Positions 16,998-26,308 of a stretch of 64,000 nt of DNA are shown here, in pieces. The stretch's first letter is position 1; each line of letters starts with the position of its first letter. A program made the position numbers and the translations under genes. A model generated the notes under the pieces. It saw nothing but the letters and a program-made list of their open reading frames with translations. It was not told where the DNA came from and searched no databases. The stretch comes from Cytophagaceae bacterium (GTDB lineage Bacteria; Bacteroidota; Bacteroidia; Cytophagales; Spirosomataceae). The stretch lies in the NCBI GenBank assembly GCA_027491315.1, contig JAIXWL010000012.1, positions 1 through 64,000 of the forward strand, written 5' to 3'.

Positions 16998-17375
16998 GGT
17001 GGCTTCTAGAACCTCAGCCACCTAATGTTTTAATGCATTCTACACCACAAAAATCTTTCTGAAGGTGTAAAGTTAAGGTTAAACAGGCGCCTGAGGCTCT
17101 CGAAGGCGCCGAAGAATCAAATTCATAAAAGGTGGCTTCGAGAACCTCAGACACCTTTTGTTTTAGAGCATTCCATACCACAAAAATCTTTCTGAAGGTG
17201 TAAAGTTAAGGTTAAACAGGCGCCTGAGGCTCTCGAAGGCGCCTGAGGCTCAAACTCCCAAAAGGTGGCTTCGATAACCTCAGCCATCTTTTGTTTTAGA
17301 GCATTCCATACCACAAAAATCTTTCTGAGCGTAAAAGTTAAGGTTAAACAGGCGCCTGAGGCTCTCGAAGGCGCC
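16998..17375. repeat. Three tandem copies of a ~113-bp element, period 133 bp
   Basis: Units lie at 16998-17110, 17131-17243 and 17264-17375, separated by 20-bp spacers. Each begins with a GGTGGCTTCGAGAACCTCAG-like palindrome (GGTGGC...GCCACC) and ends with a related palindrome framed by GGCGCC. The core of the end segment (CTGAGGCTCTCGAAG) is the reverse complement of the beginning (CTTCGAGAACCTCAG) with one change. The middle is conserved too. The period is not a multiple of three, so repeated translation is not the constraint. Confidence 0.9.
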
Positions 17376-17396
17376 ACCTCTACCAAAAACCAGCAC

Positions 17397-17426
17397 AAAA
17401 AAAAGACAAACCCTTAAGTTTGTCTT
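17397..17426 (-). terminator. Terminator of tRNA-Met
   Basis: Stem AGACAAAC/GTTTGTCT (17404-17411 with 17418-17425). On the minus strand it is followed by a long T-run (17403-17397). Confidence 0.75.
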
Positions 17427-17443
17427 CTAATTTACATGAATAG

Positions 17444-17517
17444 TAGCGGGGAGCAGAATCGAACTGCCGACCTTTGGGTTATGAATCCAACGCTCTAACC
17501 ATCTGAGCTACCCCGCC
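17444..17517 (-). tRNA. tRNA-Met (anticodon CAT)
   Basis: A cloverleaf with acceptor GGCGGGG/CCCCGCT (G-T at the first pair), D-arm GCTCAGATGGTTAGAGC, anticodon loop ATTCATAAC giving CAT, T-loop TTCGATT and discriminator A. CCA is not encoded. The paired first position argues against initiator tRNA. Elongator Met is likelier than lysidine-modified Ile(CAT), but the two cannot be fully separated by eye. Confidence 0.9.
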
Positions 17518-17528
17518 AAATTGCGTTG

Positions 17529-17560
17529 CAAAGGTAGCAGAAAGCGATTACAGTCACAAA
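17529..17560 (-). promoter_or_regulatory. Promoter of tRNA-Met
   Basis: Minus strand TACCTTTG (17536-17529) as -7 and TTTG (17560-17557) as -33 with a 20-base spacer: a perfect match to the Bacteroidota primary-sigma consensus, just upstream of the tRNA. Confidence 0.7.
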
Positions 17561-17593
17561 TAAATTCTTAATATTGATTAATTTTGTGGCAGA

Positions 17594-17624
17594 TTTGGGA
17601 TTTAGCTTAGAAATAATACCTTTG
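17594..17624 (+). promoter_or_regulatory. Promoter of the START-like/LptF-type unit
   Basis: TTTG (17594-17597) and TACCTTTG (17617-17624), spacer 19. It lies about 55 bases before the ATG at 17680. Confidence 0.7.
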
Positions 17625-17679
17625 CTAAAGAGGGCTAGAATTTTGTCAGTAAAGCCTAATCCATTAATAATTACATAAT

Positions 17680-18072
17680 ATGCCAGCAAACAATTTTGAG
17701 TTTGAATACGAGGTAAAAGCCTCTCCAAAAGTACTTTATCCATATTTAAGTACCGCTTCAGGACTACAACAATGGTTTGCCGACAAGGTTACCGTACCTA
17801 ATGCCAGTACCTTTCATTTTTATTGGGATGACGAAAATCATCCTGCAACTTTAGTTCAGAGTAAATTGAATAAATTCGTACGATTCGAGTTTTTCAATAC
17901 CAAAGATGATTCATCCAAAGGATTTATTGAACTGAAATTAGATGTAAGCGAACTTTCCAATACGACCTATTTAAAAGTAAGTGATAGTGCATCAACTTTC
18001 AAGTCAGACGATGATGCTGCCGAACTTTGGGATTATCTTTGCGATAAATTAAAAGAAATCGTAGGAAGCTAA
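17680..18072 (+). CDS. START-like (SRPBCC) domain protein
   Basis: A 130-residue single-domain protein with the START/AHSA1 fold. EFEYEVKASPKVLYPYLST, GLQQWFADKV and the C-terminal helix LWDYLCDKLKEIV follow the usual pattern of a ligand-cavity protein. A Bacteroidota-specific START-like family has this size. Two bases separate it from the LptF/LptG-type permease, suggesting cotranscription and perhaps a lipid-related role (inference). Confidence 0.75.
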   Translation: MPANNFEFEYEVKASPKVLYPYLSTASGLQQWFADKVTVPNASTFHFYWDDENHPATLVQSKLNKFVRFEFFNTKDDSSKGFIELKLDVSELSNTTYLKVSDSASTFKSDDDAAELWDYLCDKLKEIVGS

Positions 18073-18074
18073 TT

Positions 18075-19535
18075 ATGCGTAAAATAGATAAACTAGTCCT
18101 CAATGCCTTTTGGGGACCATTTGTTCTTACTTTCCTTATTGTCATTTTTATTTTCCTTTTACGATTGGTTCTCTTTTACTTTGCCGACCTGTTTGGAAAA
18201 GACCTAGGAGCCACCGTTTACGTCGAATTATTCTTTTATTTCTCACTCATTACCGTACCGCTAGCCATGCCCTTATCCATTTTGTTATCGTCACTGATGA
18301 CATTTGGAAAATTAGGAGAGAATTTTGAATTGACTGCCCTTAAAAGTGCCGGTATTTCCATATTTCGTATTTTTAGGCCCATTTTTGTCACGACCCTGGT
18401 TATCTGCATTTTCATGTTTTGGTTTGTCAATGTGGCATTACCCTGGGCCAACTTAAAAGGGTGGAGCTTGTTGTATGACATTAAAACCACCAAGACAACC
18501 CTCAACATAAAAGAAGGGATTTTCTACAATGACCTTCCCGGATATTCCATCAAAGTGGCAAAAAAATTTCCGGATAATAAAACCTTAAAGTCACTCATCA
18601 TTTATGACCATACAGGTAATGATGGAAACAGACATGTTACCGTAGCGGATTCTGCCCAAATGTATACCATATTAGACCGGAAATATTTGATTTTCGAACT
18701 ATTCAATGGCAAAGATTACATAGAAGATGCCGACCGAGGCCCAGGAAATGACCTTTCCGAATTAGCCATCCATAGCTTCAAACGTAGTAAAATAGTCATG
18801 TCCCTGGCCGGATTTGATTTACAAAAAACTGAAGAAAATCAGTTTGCACACCACCAAATCATGCGAAATAACAACCAGTTAGCCGATGATGCCGACTCTT
18901 TGTCAAAAAACATTCGCAATATGAGAAAAGGATTCACCTTGGCTTCCAGCGTTTATTATGTTTATTTCAGAAAACCCGTAGGTGCCTCTTTAAGAAGCAT
19001 GAATTTCAACACGAAATGGATAGGTCCCAAAATAGCCGAAAAAATTAAAATTAATAAGGACTATCGGCCTATGGAGGAAATGGCCAGACAAGAAGTTCAG
19101 AATTTAATTGCCTTTGCACAAACAAATGAAGTCAATTTAAACGAACGAGTAACCGAACTGAAAAAGACAGATTTAGAATGGCACCACAAGTTCACCAATT
19201 CCCTTGCTGTTTTGGTCATGTTTTTAATTGGAGCTCCTTTGGGTGCGATTATTAAAAAAGGTGGTTTCGGTATTCCAGTGGTAGTAGCCGTTTCATTCTT
19301 TATTCTAATGTATATTTTAACCCAACAAGGCGACAAAATGGCGAAAGAAGGGAAGGTGCTAGTCGAAATTGGGGCATGGATCTCTAACGGTATTTTAGCC
19401 CTAATTGGCGCTTATTTCTTACAAATTGCACTGAAAGACTCCCGACTTTTTGAATCCGACTTTTATAAAATTCTTTGGGATCGAATAAAAACCTATTGGA
19501 ACAATCGTAAGAACAAAGTTTCCACCCAAGCATAA
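18075..19535 (+). CDS. LptF/LptG (YjgP/YjgQ) family permease
   Basis: A 486-residue inner-membrane protein of the LPS-export ABC transporter LptB2FG. The first helix (LNAFWGPFVLTFLIVIFIF) is preceded by the short amphipathic start typical of the family. Two more helices lie within the first 115 residues, followed by a long periplasmic beta-jellyroll region (about 120-370) and three C-terminal helices from ~375 (NSLAVLVMFLIGAPLGAIIKKGG). Longer than E. coli LptF/G (about 360), as is common in Bacteroidota. The sequence does not decide between LptF and LptG. Confidence 0.85.
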   Translation: MRKIDKLVLNAFWGPFVLTFLIVIFIFLLRLVLFYFADLFGKDLGATVYVELFFYFSLITVPLAMPLSILLSSLMTFGKLGENFELTALKSAGISIFRIFRPIFVTTLVICIFMFWFVNVALPWANLKGWSLLYDIKTTKTTLNIKEGIFYNDLPGYSIKVAKKFPDNKTLKSLIIYDHTGNDGNRHVTVADSAQMYTILDRKYLIFELFNGKDYIEDADRGPGNDLSELAIHSFKRSKIVMSLAGFDLQKTEENQFAHHQIMRNNNQLADDADSLSKNIRNMRKGFTLASSVYYVYFRKPVGASLRSMNFNTKWIGPKIAEKIKINKDYRPMEEMARQEVQNLIAFAQTNEVNLNERVTELKKTDLEWHHKFTNSLAVLVMFLIGAPLGAIIKKGGFGIPVVVAVSFFILMYILTQQGDKMAKEGKVLVEIGAWISNGILALIGAYFLQIALKDSRLFESDFYKILWDRIKTYWNNRKNKVSTQA

Positions 19536-19544
19536 GTAGGTATA

Positions 19545-19576
19545 TTTGGAATTTCTCATTAAAATTCCTACTTTTG
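19545..19576 (+). promoter_or_regulatory. Promoter of rpsO
   Basis: TTTG (19545-19548) and TACTTTTG (19569-19576), spacer 20, both perfect matches. The start site would be near 19583, about 30 bases before the ATG. Confidence 0.7.
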
Positions 19577-19612
19577 CAAATTAATTTTTCACAATTTAAA
19601 AACTGGTAAAAG

Positions 19613-19888
19613 ATGTATTTGTCACCCGAGAAAAAACAAGAAATTTTTGAATCTAAAGGGAAAGCAAAGTCAAAAATCGATACTGGTTCTGCTGAATCGC
19701 AAATTGCGTTATTTACATTCAGAATCAATCATTTGACGGAGCACCTAAAGAAAAACAAAAAAGATCATAGCACTCGCTTAGGTCTTTTGAAATTAGTTGG
19801 TAAGCGTCGTCGTTTACTTGATTACTTAACTCGTACGGATATTACACGTTATCGTGCAATCATCGCTGAATTAGGTATTCGTAAATAA
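19613..19888 (+). CDS. rpsO: 30S ribosomal protein S15
   Basis: A 91-residue S15 that binds 16S rRNA and S6/S18 in the platform of the small subunit. [20 protein letters not shown] and [15 protein letters not shown] are the conserved rRNA-contact regions. It has its own promoter and a strong terminator hairpin, then pnp: the same rpsO-pnp order as in many bacteria. Confidence 0.97.
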   Translation: MYLSPEKKQEIFESKGKAKSKIDTGSAESQIALFTFRINHLTEHLKKNKKDHSTRLGLLKLVGKRRRLLDYLTRTDITRYRAIIAELGIRK

Positions 19889-19896
19889 GATTAATG

Positions 19897-19928
19897 GCAG
19901 GGTTTCATTTCATGAAGCCCTGCTTTAT
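19897..19928 (+). terminator. Terminator after rpsO
   Basis: A 12-bp stem GCAGGGTTTCAT/ATGAAGCCCTGC (one G-T pair) with loop TTC, followed by TTTATT. Confidence 0.75.
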
Positions 19929-19941
19929 TCATTGCGGTACA

Positions 19942-19987
19942 GTTTGAATCATCAAACAAACATCTTTATTCTACGCATAGGGCGTAG
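19942..19987 (+). promoter_or_regulatory. Two small hairpins in the pnp leader
   Basis: GTTTGA-ATCA-TCAAAC (19942-19957) and CTACGC-ATAGG-GCGTAG (19971-19987) lie before the pnp start at 20006. In E. coli the pnp leader stem-loop is the site of autoregulation. Here a similar role is only suggested by position. Confidence 0.35.
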
Positions 19988-20005
19988 CAATTTATTCAAA
20001 AACGT

Positions 20006-22153
20006 ATGTCATTCAACATTATTACAAAACATATTTCAATGCCTGACGGCAAGGAAATCCAAATCGAAACTGGCAAATTAGCCAAGCAAGCCGATGGAGC
20101 CGTTGTTGTCAAATCAGGAAATATGATGTTGTTAGCTACAGTAGTAGCCAACAAAGAGGCCAAAGAAGGAGTGGATTTCCTTCCATTATCTGTCGATTAT
20201 CAAGAAAAATTTGCGTCGAACGGACGTATCCCTGGATCTTTCCTTAAAAGAGAGGCTCGCCTTTCTGATTATGAAATTCTAATCTCGCGTTTGGTGGACC
20301 GCGCTTTGCGTCCCACATTCCCAGATGACTATCATGCTGACGTGCAAGTTTTAATTAATTTGATTTCAGCTGACTCAGAAGTTTTACCTGATGCTTTTGT
20401 AGGTTTAGCTGCAGCGGCGGCATTGGCGGTATCCGATATCCCTTTCAATGGACCAATATCCGAAGTTCGCATTGCTAAAATCAATGGGGAATATAAAGTA
20501 AATCCTACCGTAAGTGAATTAGCTGGTGCCAGCCTAGAATTAATCGTGGCTGCCAACGAAAATGATATTTTAATGGTGGAAGGTGAAGGTGACGAAGTTT
20601 CTGAAATAGAAATGTTAGAAGCTTTGAAAATCGCTCACGAAGCTATAAAATTACAATGTGCTGCTTTAAAAGAATTAACTGTTGCGACAGGTAAGACTGA
20701 AAAGCGTGCTTATTCACATGAAACACACGACGAAGAACTACGTGCTGAATTGTGGAAAAACTATTACGATAAATATTTGGCAGTAGCTAAGCAAGCTAAT
20801 CCTAAAAAGGACGAGCGTAAAGCCGCTTTCAAAGCCATCGTTGACGAATATGTTGCTTCTTTACCGGAAGATCATACCGTGAACCTTTCATTGGCCAAAC
20901 ATTATTTCCACGATATCGAAAAAGAAGCTGCTCGTCAATTAGTATTGCAAGAGCGCTACCGTTTGGATGGACGTAAATTGAACGAAATTCGTCAAATTAC
21001 TTGCGAAGTAGATTATTTACCTACTCCTCATGGTTCATCCGTGTTTACTCGTGGAGAAACTCAGTCATTAACTACCGTGACATTAGGAACTAAGATGGAT
21101 GAGCAAATCATCGATCAACCTATGACACAAGGTTATAATAAGTTTATGCTGCATTATAACTTTCCAGGTTTCTCAACAGGGGAGGTAAAACCGAATCGTG
21201 GCGTAGGTCGTCGTGAAGTTGGTCATGGTAACTTAGCCATGCGTGCCATCAAGAAAGTTCTTCCTAAAATGGAAGATTTCCCTTATACCTTGCGTATTGT
21301 ATCGGATATCTTAGAATCTAACGGTTCTTCGTCTATGGCCACAGTTTGCGCAGGTACCTTAGCTTTGATGGATGCAGGTGTAAAAATCAAAGCACCGGTT
21401 TCTGGAATTGCCATGGGTTTAATCTCCGACCCTAAAACAGGTAAATATGCCGTTCTTTCTGATATTTTAGGTGATGAAGATCACTTAGGTGATATGGACT
21501 TTAAAGTAACTGGTACAGAAAACGGTATCACGGCTTGTCAAATGGACATCAAAGTTCAAGGACTTTCCTACGAAGTTTTAGTGGAAGCTTTATCTCAAGC
21601 TAAAGAAGGTCGTTTACACATCTTGAATGAGATGAAAAAAGCGATTCCACAGGTAAGAGAAGATTTCAAGCCTCAAACTCCTCGTGCTACTGTTATCAAA
21701 ATCATGAAAGACCAAATTGGTGCGGTAATCGGACCAGGCGGTAAAGTGGTTCAAGATATCCAAAAGCAATCAGGAGCTACTGTAACCATCGAAGAAAAAG
21801 AAGATGGTGGTTATGTAAGTGTATTCTCAGCGAATGGTGCAGCCATGGATCACGCGGTTAGAATGATTAAGGGTATAGTAACTATTCCAGAAGTGGGAGA
21901 GGTTTATGATGGTAAAGTAAAAAACATTCAAGCATTTGGTGCTTTTGTGGAATTTTTACCAGGAAAAGATGGTTTACTTCATATCTCTGAAATATCTTGG
22001 GATCGCATCGAAACCATGGATGGCGTTTTCAAAGAAGGAGACAAAGTGAAAGTAAAATTGGTAGAAGTAGACAAGAAAACAGGAAAATTCCGTTTATCTG
22101 CTAAAGTGTTATTACCAAAACCAGAACGTAGCTCAGAAAATTCTGACAACTAA
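20006..22153 (+). CDS. pnp: Polyribonucleotide nucleotidyltransferase (PNPase)
   Basis: A 715-residue 3'-5' phosphorolytic exoribonuclease, also able to add tails. Domain order: RNase PH-like 1 (about 10-145), alpha-helical linker, RNase PH-like 2 (about 325-545, with [20 protein letters not shown]), KH domain with the GPGG loop ([15 protein letters not shown], near 570-585) and an S1 domain ([17 protein letters not shown], near 635). All domains are intact and length is normal. It acts in mRNA and stable-RNA decay in the cytoplasm. Confidence 0.97.
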   Translation: MSFNIITKHISMPDGKEIQIETGKLAKQADGAVVVKSGNMMLLATVVANKEAKEGVDFLPLSVDYQEKFASNGRIPGSFLKREARLSDYEILISRLVDRALRPTFPDDYHADVQVLINLISADSEVLPDAFVGLAAAAALAVSDIPFNGPISEVRIAKINGEYKVNPTVSELAGASLELIVAANENDILMVEGEGDEVSEIEMLEALKIAHEAIKLQCAALKELTVATGKTEKRAYSHETHDEELRAELWKNYYDKYLAVAKQANPKKDERKAAFKAIVDEYVASLPEDHTVNLSLAKHYFHDIEKEAARQLVLQERYRLDGRKLNEIRQITCEVDYLPTPHGSSVFTRGETQSLTTVTLGTKMDEQIIDQPMTQGYNKFMLHYNFPGFSTGEVKPNRGVGRREVGHGNLAMRAIKKVLPKMEDFPYTLRIVSDILESNGSSSMATVCAGTLALMDAGVKIKAPVSGIAMGLISDPKTGKYAVLSDILGDEDHLGDMDFKVTGTENGITACQMDIKVQGLSYEVLVEALSQAKEGRLHILNEMKKAIPQVREDFKPQTPRATVIKIMKDQIGAVIGPGGKVVQDIQKQSGATVTIEEKEDGGYVSVFSANGAAMDHAVRMIKGIVTIPEVGEVYDGKVKNIQAFGAFVEFLPGKDGLLHISEISWDRIETMDGVFKEGDKVKVKLVEVDKKTGKFRLSAKVLLPKPERSSENSDN

Positions 22154-22164
22154 TATGTTATTTC

Positions 22165-22200
22165 ATGGGTTATATGTTTTTATAACCCATTCATTCTTTT
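22165..22200 (+). terminator. Hairpin after pnp
   Basis: A perfect 10-bp stem ATGGGTTATA/TATAACCCAT with a TGTTTT loop, followed by TCATTCTTTT. The T-run is imperfect, so termination may be partial and rpoD may receive readthrough. Confidence 0.55.
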
Positions 22201-22210
22201 GTAAGCCCCT

Positions 22211-23074
22211 ATGAGACAGCTAAAAATTAGCAAACAGATTACCAACAGGGAGAGTCAATCACTCGACAAATACCTTCAAGAAATTGGCAAGGTGGATTTG
22301 TTGACCCCAGACGAGGAAGTAATTCTCGCTCAAAAAATTAGAGATGGGGACCAATTATCCTTAGAACGTCTCACGAAAGCCAATTTACGTTTCGTCGTAT
22401 CCGTAGCAAAACAATATCAAAACCAAGGACTTAGCTTAGGTGATTTAATCAACGAAGGTAATCTAGGTTTAATTAAAGCAGCGCAACGTTTTGATGAAAC
22501 TCGCGGTTTTAAATTTATTTCCTATGCCGTATGGTGGATTCGTCAATCCATCTTACAAGCTTTAGCAGAACAATCTAGAATTGTTCGTTTACCTTTGAAC
22601 CGCGTAGGTTCTTTGAATAAAATTTCAAAAACCTTTTCTGAGTTAGAACAAAAATTCGAACGTGAACCTTCTCCGGAAGAATTAGCCGAAGTTTTGGAAA
22701 TCTCAACCGGCGAGGTAGTGGATACATTAAAGATTTCTGGACGTCACGTATCCATGGATGCACCTTTCGTGCAAGGAGAAGAAAATTCCTTATTAGATGT
22801 ATTAGAAAATGACTCAGAAGACAAACCTGATTCGGGTTTGATCAATGATTCACTACGTAGAGAAGTTCAACGTGCTCTTTCAACTTTAACACAACGTGAA
22901 GCCGATGTGGTAACCTTGTATTTTGGTTTGAATGGAGAACATGCTATGACCTTAGAAGAAATTGGAGAAAAATTCAATTTGACTCGTGAACGAGTAAGAC
23001 AAATCAAAGAAAAAGCGATTCGTCGTTTACGTCACACTTCGAGAAGTAAAGCACTGAAAACATATCTTGGATAA
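22211..23074 (+). CDS. rpoD: Primary sigma factor RpoD/SigA
   Basis: A 287-residue sigma-70 factor. It lacks region 1.1 and opens at region 1.2 ([20 protein letters not shown]), as expected for the short primary sigma of Bacteroidota. Region 2 ([20 protein letters not shown], then [15 protein letters not shown]), region 3 and region 4.2 with its helix-turn-helix ([19 protein letters not shown]) are all present. This sigma would read the TTTG / TAnnTTTG promoters seen through the window. A terminator follows within a few bases. Confidence 0.95.
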   Translation: MRQLKISKQITNRESQSLDKYLQEIGKVDLLTPDEEVILAQKIRDGDQLSLERLTKANLRFVVSVAKQYQNQGLSLGDLINEGNLGLIKAAQRFDETRGFKFISYAVWWIRQSILQALAEQSRIVRLPLNRVGSLNKISKTFSELEQKFEREPSPEELAEVLEISTGEVVDTLKISGRHVSMDAPFVQGEENSLLDVLENDSEDKPDSGLINDSLRREVQRALSTLTQREADVVTLYFGLNGEHAMTLEEIGEKFNLTRERVRQIKEKAIRRLRHTSRSKALKTYLG

Positions 23075-23077
23075 TTT

Positions 23078-23104
23078 AAAAAGCCTCTCACGAGGCTTTT
23101 TTTA
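23078..23104 (+). terminator. Terminator of rpoD, abutting menD
   Basis: Stem AAAAGCCTC/GAGGCTTTT with loop TCAC and a T-run that ends three bases before the menD start codon. Confidence 0.8.
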
Positions 23105-23107
23105 CCT

Positions 23108-24796
23108 ATGGCCTTCCCCTCTGGACTTGTAGAACTAATCGAAACCTTTAGCCAGCATGGTGTAAATCAGGCTGTTATTTGTCCTGGATCTAGGAATGCA
23201 CCCATCATGCTGGCGATAAGTCGACATGCAGCTATTCAATCCTTTTCCATCAGTGATGAACGCTCGGCTGGATTTTTTGCTCTCGGTTTAGCACTTAAAT
23301 CTCATAAGCCAGTAATTCTTTGTTGTACCTCTGGTTCCGCTGCTTTAAATATGGCTCCTGCCATCGCAGAAGCTTATTTTCAGGAAGTACCATTGATAAT
23401 TCTAACGGCAGACCGACCGCAAGAGTGGATTGGACAGTGGGATGGGCAGACCATATATCAGGAACGAATATTTGGAGCTCATGCCAAACAATATTTTTCC
23501 TATTCAACCCGTTCACATGAATCTTCAGATGAACTTTGGCATAGAAATAGAATAGCCAATGACGCATTTTGGTCAGCCTTTTCTGCACCACAGGGGCCAG
23601 TACACATCAATATTCCTGTCCAAGAGCCCTTTTATCCGGAAAAAGGAGCAGCCCTAGCTCAAGCAAAACCAATCAGAAAAATCCAAAGATGGTCTGCTAA
23701 AAAATCCTTGAATATCAACATCAAAATATTTATTCAAAGGAATGTCAGTGCTTCCAATAAGATCCTAATCACGGTAGGACAAATGGCCTTGAACAAACAA
23801 ATTCAAGACCTCTTGGAAGAATTGATGAAAAAAGGTATACCTGTTTTGGCTGATTCAATTGCCAATTTATCAGAAGTTGCCCTGGATAGCCACGATTTGA
23901 TTCTAGCAAATTCGCAAAACTGGGAAATCCTACAGCCCGATCTTCATATTCACTTAGGTAAAAGTTTTGTTACCAAAAGAATCAAGCAATTTTTAAGAGC
24001 CAATTCTGAAAAGCAGGAATGGCAAATAAATCCTCATGCTCAGGCACTTGTAGCTGATCCATTCAAAGGTTTACAACATCTGATAGAAGTGGATGAAATT
24101 GATTTTTTAAAGGAATTAGTCCAACTGAACATCCCAAATCAACAGCAATCATATTTTCAAGCTTGGAAAAATGCCGATGAAATGGTTTCAACCCAGCAAG
24201 TACAATCTACTTCTGGATGGAATGAATTACATATATTTCAGCAAATAGCTCCATTTCTTCCAAAAAGTAAGGCTGAAATTCATGTAGCTAATTCGCTATC
24301 TGTCAGATATTTAAATTGGATTAAATTCGTGCCAAAAGGCATTGAGGTTTTTGCCAATCGGGGAACATCCGGAATTGATGGTTGTTTGAGTACAGCCTTG
24401 GGTGCTGCACAAAGTAATTCCAATCTCGTGATTTCCATTATTGGTGATGTGGCATTTCATTACGATAAAAATGCATTCTGGAATTCCTATTTACCCAATA
24501 ATTGGAGAATTATACTAATGAATAACCGTGGGGGAGGTATTTTTAGAAATTTAGATGGAGCTAAAGATTTACCTGAATTGGAAGAATTTATGGAAACTCA
24601 ACAAGTTTTTCTTGCAGAAAACGTAGCAAAGGATGCTGGAATAAATTATATCAGCGTTAAAAATGAAAATGAATTAGTTCATGCTCTTAAAAACTTTTTT
24701 CAAGAGTCCGAGCGCGCACAATTGATGGAAATCGAAACTAATTCAAGCATCAATGCCGCTGCTTTGGCACAATACATGGCCTTATTTAAGGGCTAA
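23108..24796 (+). CDS. menD: SEPHCHC synthase (menaquinone biosynthesis MenD)
   Basis: A 562-residue thiamine-diphosphate enzyme that joins 2-oxoglutarate-derived succinic semialdehyde to isochorismate. The N-terminal VICPGSRNAPIMLA (near 23-36), SISDERSAGFFALGLA with the conserved ThDP Glu, and the C-terminal GDVAFHYDKNAFWN (diphosphate/metal-binding region) are MenD signatures. Length is normal. It is the only menaquinone gene in the window. Its ATG lies three bases after the rpoD terminator, leaving almost no leader, and its 3' end overlaps the converging TPR gene by 15 bases. Confidence 0.95.
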   Translation: MAFPSGLVELIETFSQHGVNQAVICPGSRNAPIMLAISRHAAIQSFSISDERSAGFFALGLALKSHKPVILCCTSGSAALNMAPAIAEAYFQEVPLIILTADRPQEWIGQWDGQTIYQERIFGAHAKQYFSYSTRSHESSDELWHRNRIANDAFWSAFSAPQGPVHINIPVQEPFYPEKGAALAQAKPIRKIQRWSAKKSLNINIKIFIQRNVSASNKILITVGQMALNKQIQDLLEELMKKGIPVLADSIANLSEVALDSHDLILANSQNWEILQPDLHIHLGKSFVTKRIKQFLRANSEKQEWQINPHAQALVADPFKGLQHLIEVDEIDFLKELVQLNIPNQQQSYFQAWKNADEMVSTQQVQSTSGWNELHIFQQIAPFLPKSKAEIHVANSLSVRYLNWIKFVPKGIEVFANRGTSGIDGCLSTALGAAQSNSNLVISIIGDVAFHYDKNAFWNSYLPNNWRIILMNNRGGGIFRNLDGAKDLPELEEFMETQQVFLAENVAKDAGINYISVKNENELVHALKNFFQESERAQLMEIETNSSINAAALAQYMALFKG

Positions 24797-25537
24797 TTCC
24801 TTATTAATTTTAGCTAAGTTTTTCAAAAATAGTTCATTGTTAGGTTCTATCTCTAGAGCTTTACGAACCCATTTTTCAGCTAATTTCCATTGCCTTCTTT
24901 CTATCTCCAAGTACCCTAAATTATTGTAAATCAAATGCTTATACTTTCCTTTAAGCAAGGCATGTTGAAATGCTTTTTCAGCTAAATCCAATTCACCCAT
25001 GGTTTGTAATACCACTCCTTTGTTGATCAATGCTTCCACCAAATTGCTATCTAACTGAATCGCTTTTTCATACGAAGCTAAGGCTTGGTTATTTGATTCC
25101 TTTTCAAAGAAAATATCTCCCTGCAAACGGTGGCAGGCTGAGGAATCAGGAAACAACTTAACTAATTTTTGTACCTCAAGCTCGGCTTCATCCAATCGCT
25201 TCATATTTTGTAGCATTTCAACCTTTTTAAATAATGCCGGACCAAATTTCGCATCTAATTCAACAGCCTCGGAGAAGTCGGTTAAAGCTTCCTCATTTTT
25301 TTCCAATTGCTCATAAATCAAGCCACGATTATAATACGCATCCGAAAAGTCCTTTTTCTTCAAAATCGCTTCGCTATACCATTTAATCGCCTCAAAATAT
25401 TCCTTTTCTTTAAATTTTTGATTTCCTCGTAAAAAGAATTGAGTAGCTTCTTTTTTTTCCTTTTCAGAATCACAAGCTAATAGCCCCATAAAGAAGAGCA
25501 TGCAAAAAATGGGACTAAGTCGTTTGATAGAAGACAT
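24782..25537 (-). CDS. TPR-repeat lipoprotein
   Basis: A 251-residue protein with a lipoprotein signal (lipobox LLAC, Cys22) and then tetratricopeptide repeats, e.g. FLRGNQKFKEKEYFEAIKWY, AYYNRGLIYEQLEKNEEAL and ALINKGVVLQTMGELDLAEK, about five or six in all. It probably sits in the periplasm on the inner or outer membrane as a protein-protein scaffold. No enzymatic domain is visible. The 3' end overlaps menD by 15 bases. Confidence 0.8.
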   Translation of the reverse strand: MSSIKRLSPIFCMLFFMGLLACDSEKEKKEATQFFLRGNQKFKEKEYFEAIKWYSEAILKKKDFSDAYYNRGLIYEQLEKNEEALTDFSEAVELDAKFGPALFKKVEMLQNMKRLDEAELEVQKLVKLFPDSSACHRLQGDIFFEKESNNQALASYEKAIQLDSNLVEALINKGVVLQTMGELDLAEKAFQHALLKGKYKHLIYNNLGYLEIERRQWKLAEKWVRKALEIEPNNELFLKNLAKINKELALK

Positions 25538-25597
25538 GTGATGTTTTTAGTTTAGGCAATAAAAAGAATTCAATTTAAATAATTCAATTTTCATTCG

Positions 25598-25605
25598 CAT
25601 CTTTG
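25598..25605 (+). promoter_or_regulatory. Possible -7 element of the cyclophilin gene
   Basis: CATCTTTG differs from TAnnTTTG at one position and lies 22 bases before the ATG at 25628. No convincing -33 is seen. Confidence 0.3.
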
Positions 25606-25627
25606 TGCCTCAAAATTAAATGAAATT

Positions 25628-26068
25628 ATGGCATACGCAGAAATGTTGACCGATAAAGGGTTGATGAAAATTAAATTTTATGAGGAAGATGCTCCCATCC
25701 ACGTGAAAAACTTCATTGATTTATCCAATAAAGGATTTTATGATGGAGTAACATTTCACCGAGTAATTGCTGATTTCGTGATTCAAGGAGGAGATCCAAC
25801 AGGTACTGGTGCTGGTGGCCCAGGATATACTATTCCCTGTGAATTAACGGGTAACAATCAATTTCATGATCGTGGAGTTTTGTCGATGGCTCACCGTGGA
25901 CCAAATACTGGTGGTTCCCAATTCTTTATCTGTCATTCTAGAAACAATACAGCACATTTAGACCGCAAACACACATGTTTTGGTAAGGTGGTAGAAGGTT
26001 TAGAAGTGATTGATTTAATCCGCGAAGGAGATAAAATCCAAAGTATTAAAATCGTAGAAGAGGCTTAG
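25628..26068 (+). CDS. Cyclophilin-type peptidyl-prolyl isomerase
   Basis: A 146-residue cytoplasmic cyclophilin without signal peptide. The catalytic region FHRVIADFVIQGGDPTGTG (near residues 43-61) holds the key Arg and Gln. GPNTGGSQFFICHS (near 95-108) and LDRKHTCFGKVVEG, which replaces the usual LDxxHxxFG, complete the active site. Length fits the short bacterial PpiB class. A 78-codon gene follows after three bases. Confidence 0.93.
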   Translation: MAYAEMLTDKGLMKIKFYEEDAPIHVKNFIDLSNKGFYDGVTFHRVIADFVIQGGDPTGTGAGGPGYTIPCELTGNNQFHDRGVLSMAHRGPNTGGSQFFICHSRNNTAHLDRKHTCFGKVVEGLEVIDLIREGDKIQSIKIVEEA

Positions 26069-26071
26069 TAT

Positions 26072-26308
26072 ATGCATTTCATCAAAGAAATTCCCCACGA
26101 ATCCATGCGAATTTCCTTGTTTGAATGGAACTCCAAATACATTTTAAAATTTGAAGCCCCTAATTTGGAACAAAGCTACAAATTTTCAGTCTTGGACTTT
26201 TCCTCTCAAAAAGAAATAGAGGAGCTGGCATCCAGCTCCTCCTTTCAAAATTTCGTCTTAAATAATTTCCATTCCATGTATGCCGAAATGGGCAAACATA
26301 CACTTTAG
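26072..26308 (+). CDS. Small conserved-looking protein, unknown function
   Basis: A 78-residue open frame three bases after the cyclophilin gene, starting ATG and ending in a TAG that overlaps the converging M61 stop. Composition looks protein-like (acidic and aromatic, IPHESMRISLFEWNSKYILK), with no signal or membrane segment. I do not recognise a family. A 10-bp perfect hairpin (26219-26241) lies inside the frame and encodes a Ser run. This leaves some doubt whether the whole frame is translated. Confidence 0.55.
   Translation: MHFIKEIPHESMRISLFEWNSKYILKFEAPNLEQSYKFSVLDFSSQKEIEELASSSSFQNFVLNNFHSMYAEMGKHTL
26219..26241 (+). other. Strong hairpin inside the 78-residue frame
   Basis: GAGGAGCTGG and CCAGCTCCTC pair perfectly around a CAT loop. 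Only CTTTC follows, so a classical T-run is missing. It could be a weak terminator of the cyclophilin transcript. Confidence 0.5.

Noticed and set aside
17147-17398. 83-residue minus-strand protein
   Set aside because: It lies wholly in the 133-bp repeats; the period is not a multiple of three and the repeated peptide is an accident of the DNA repeat.
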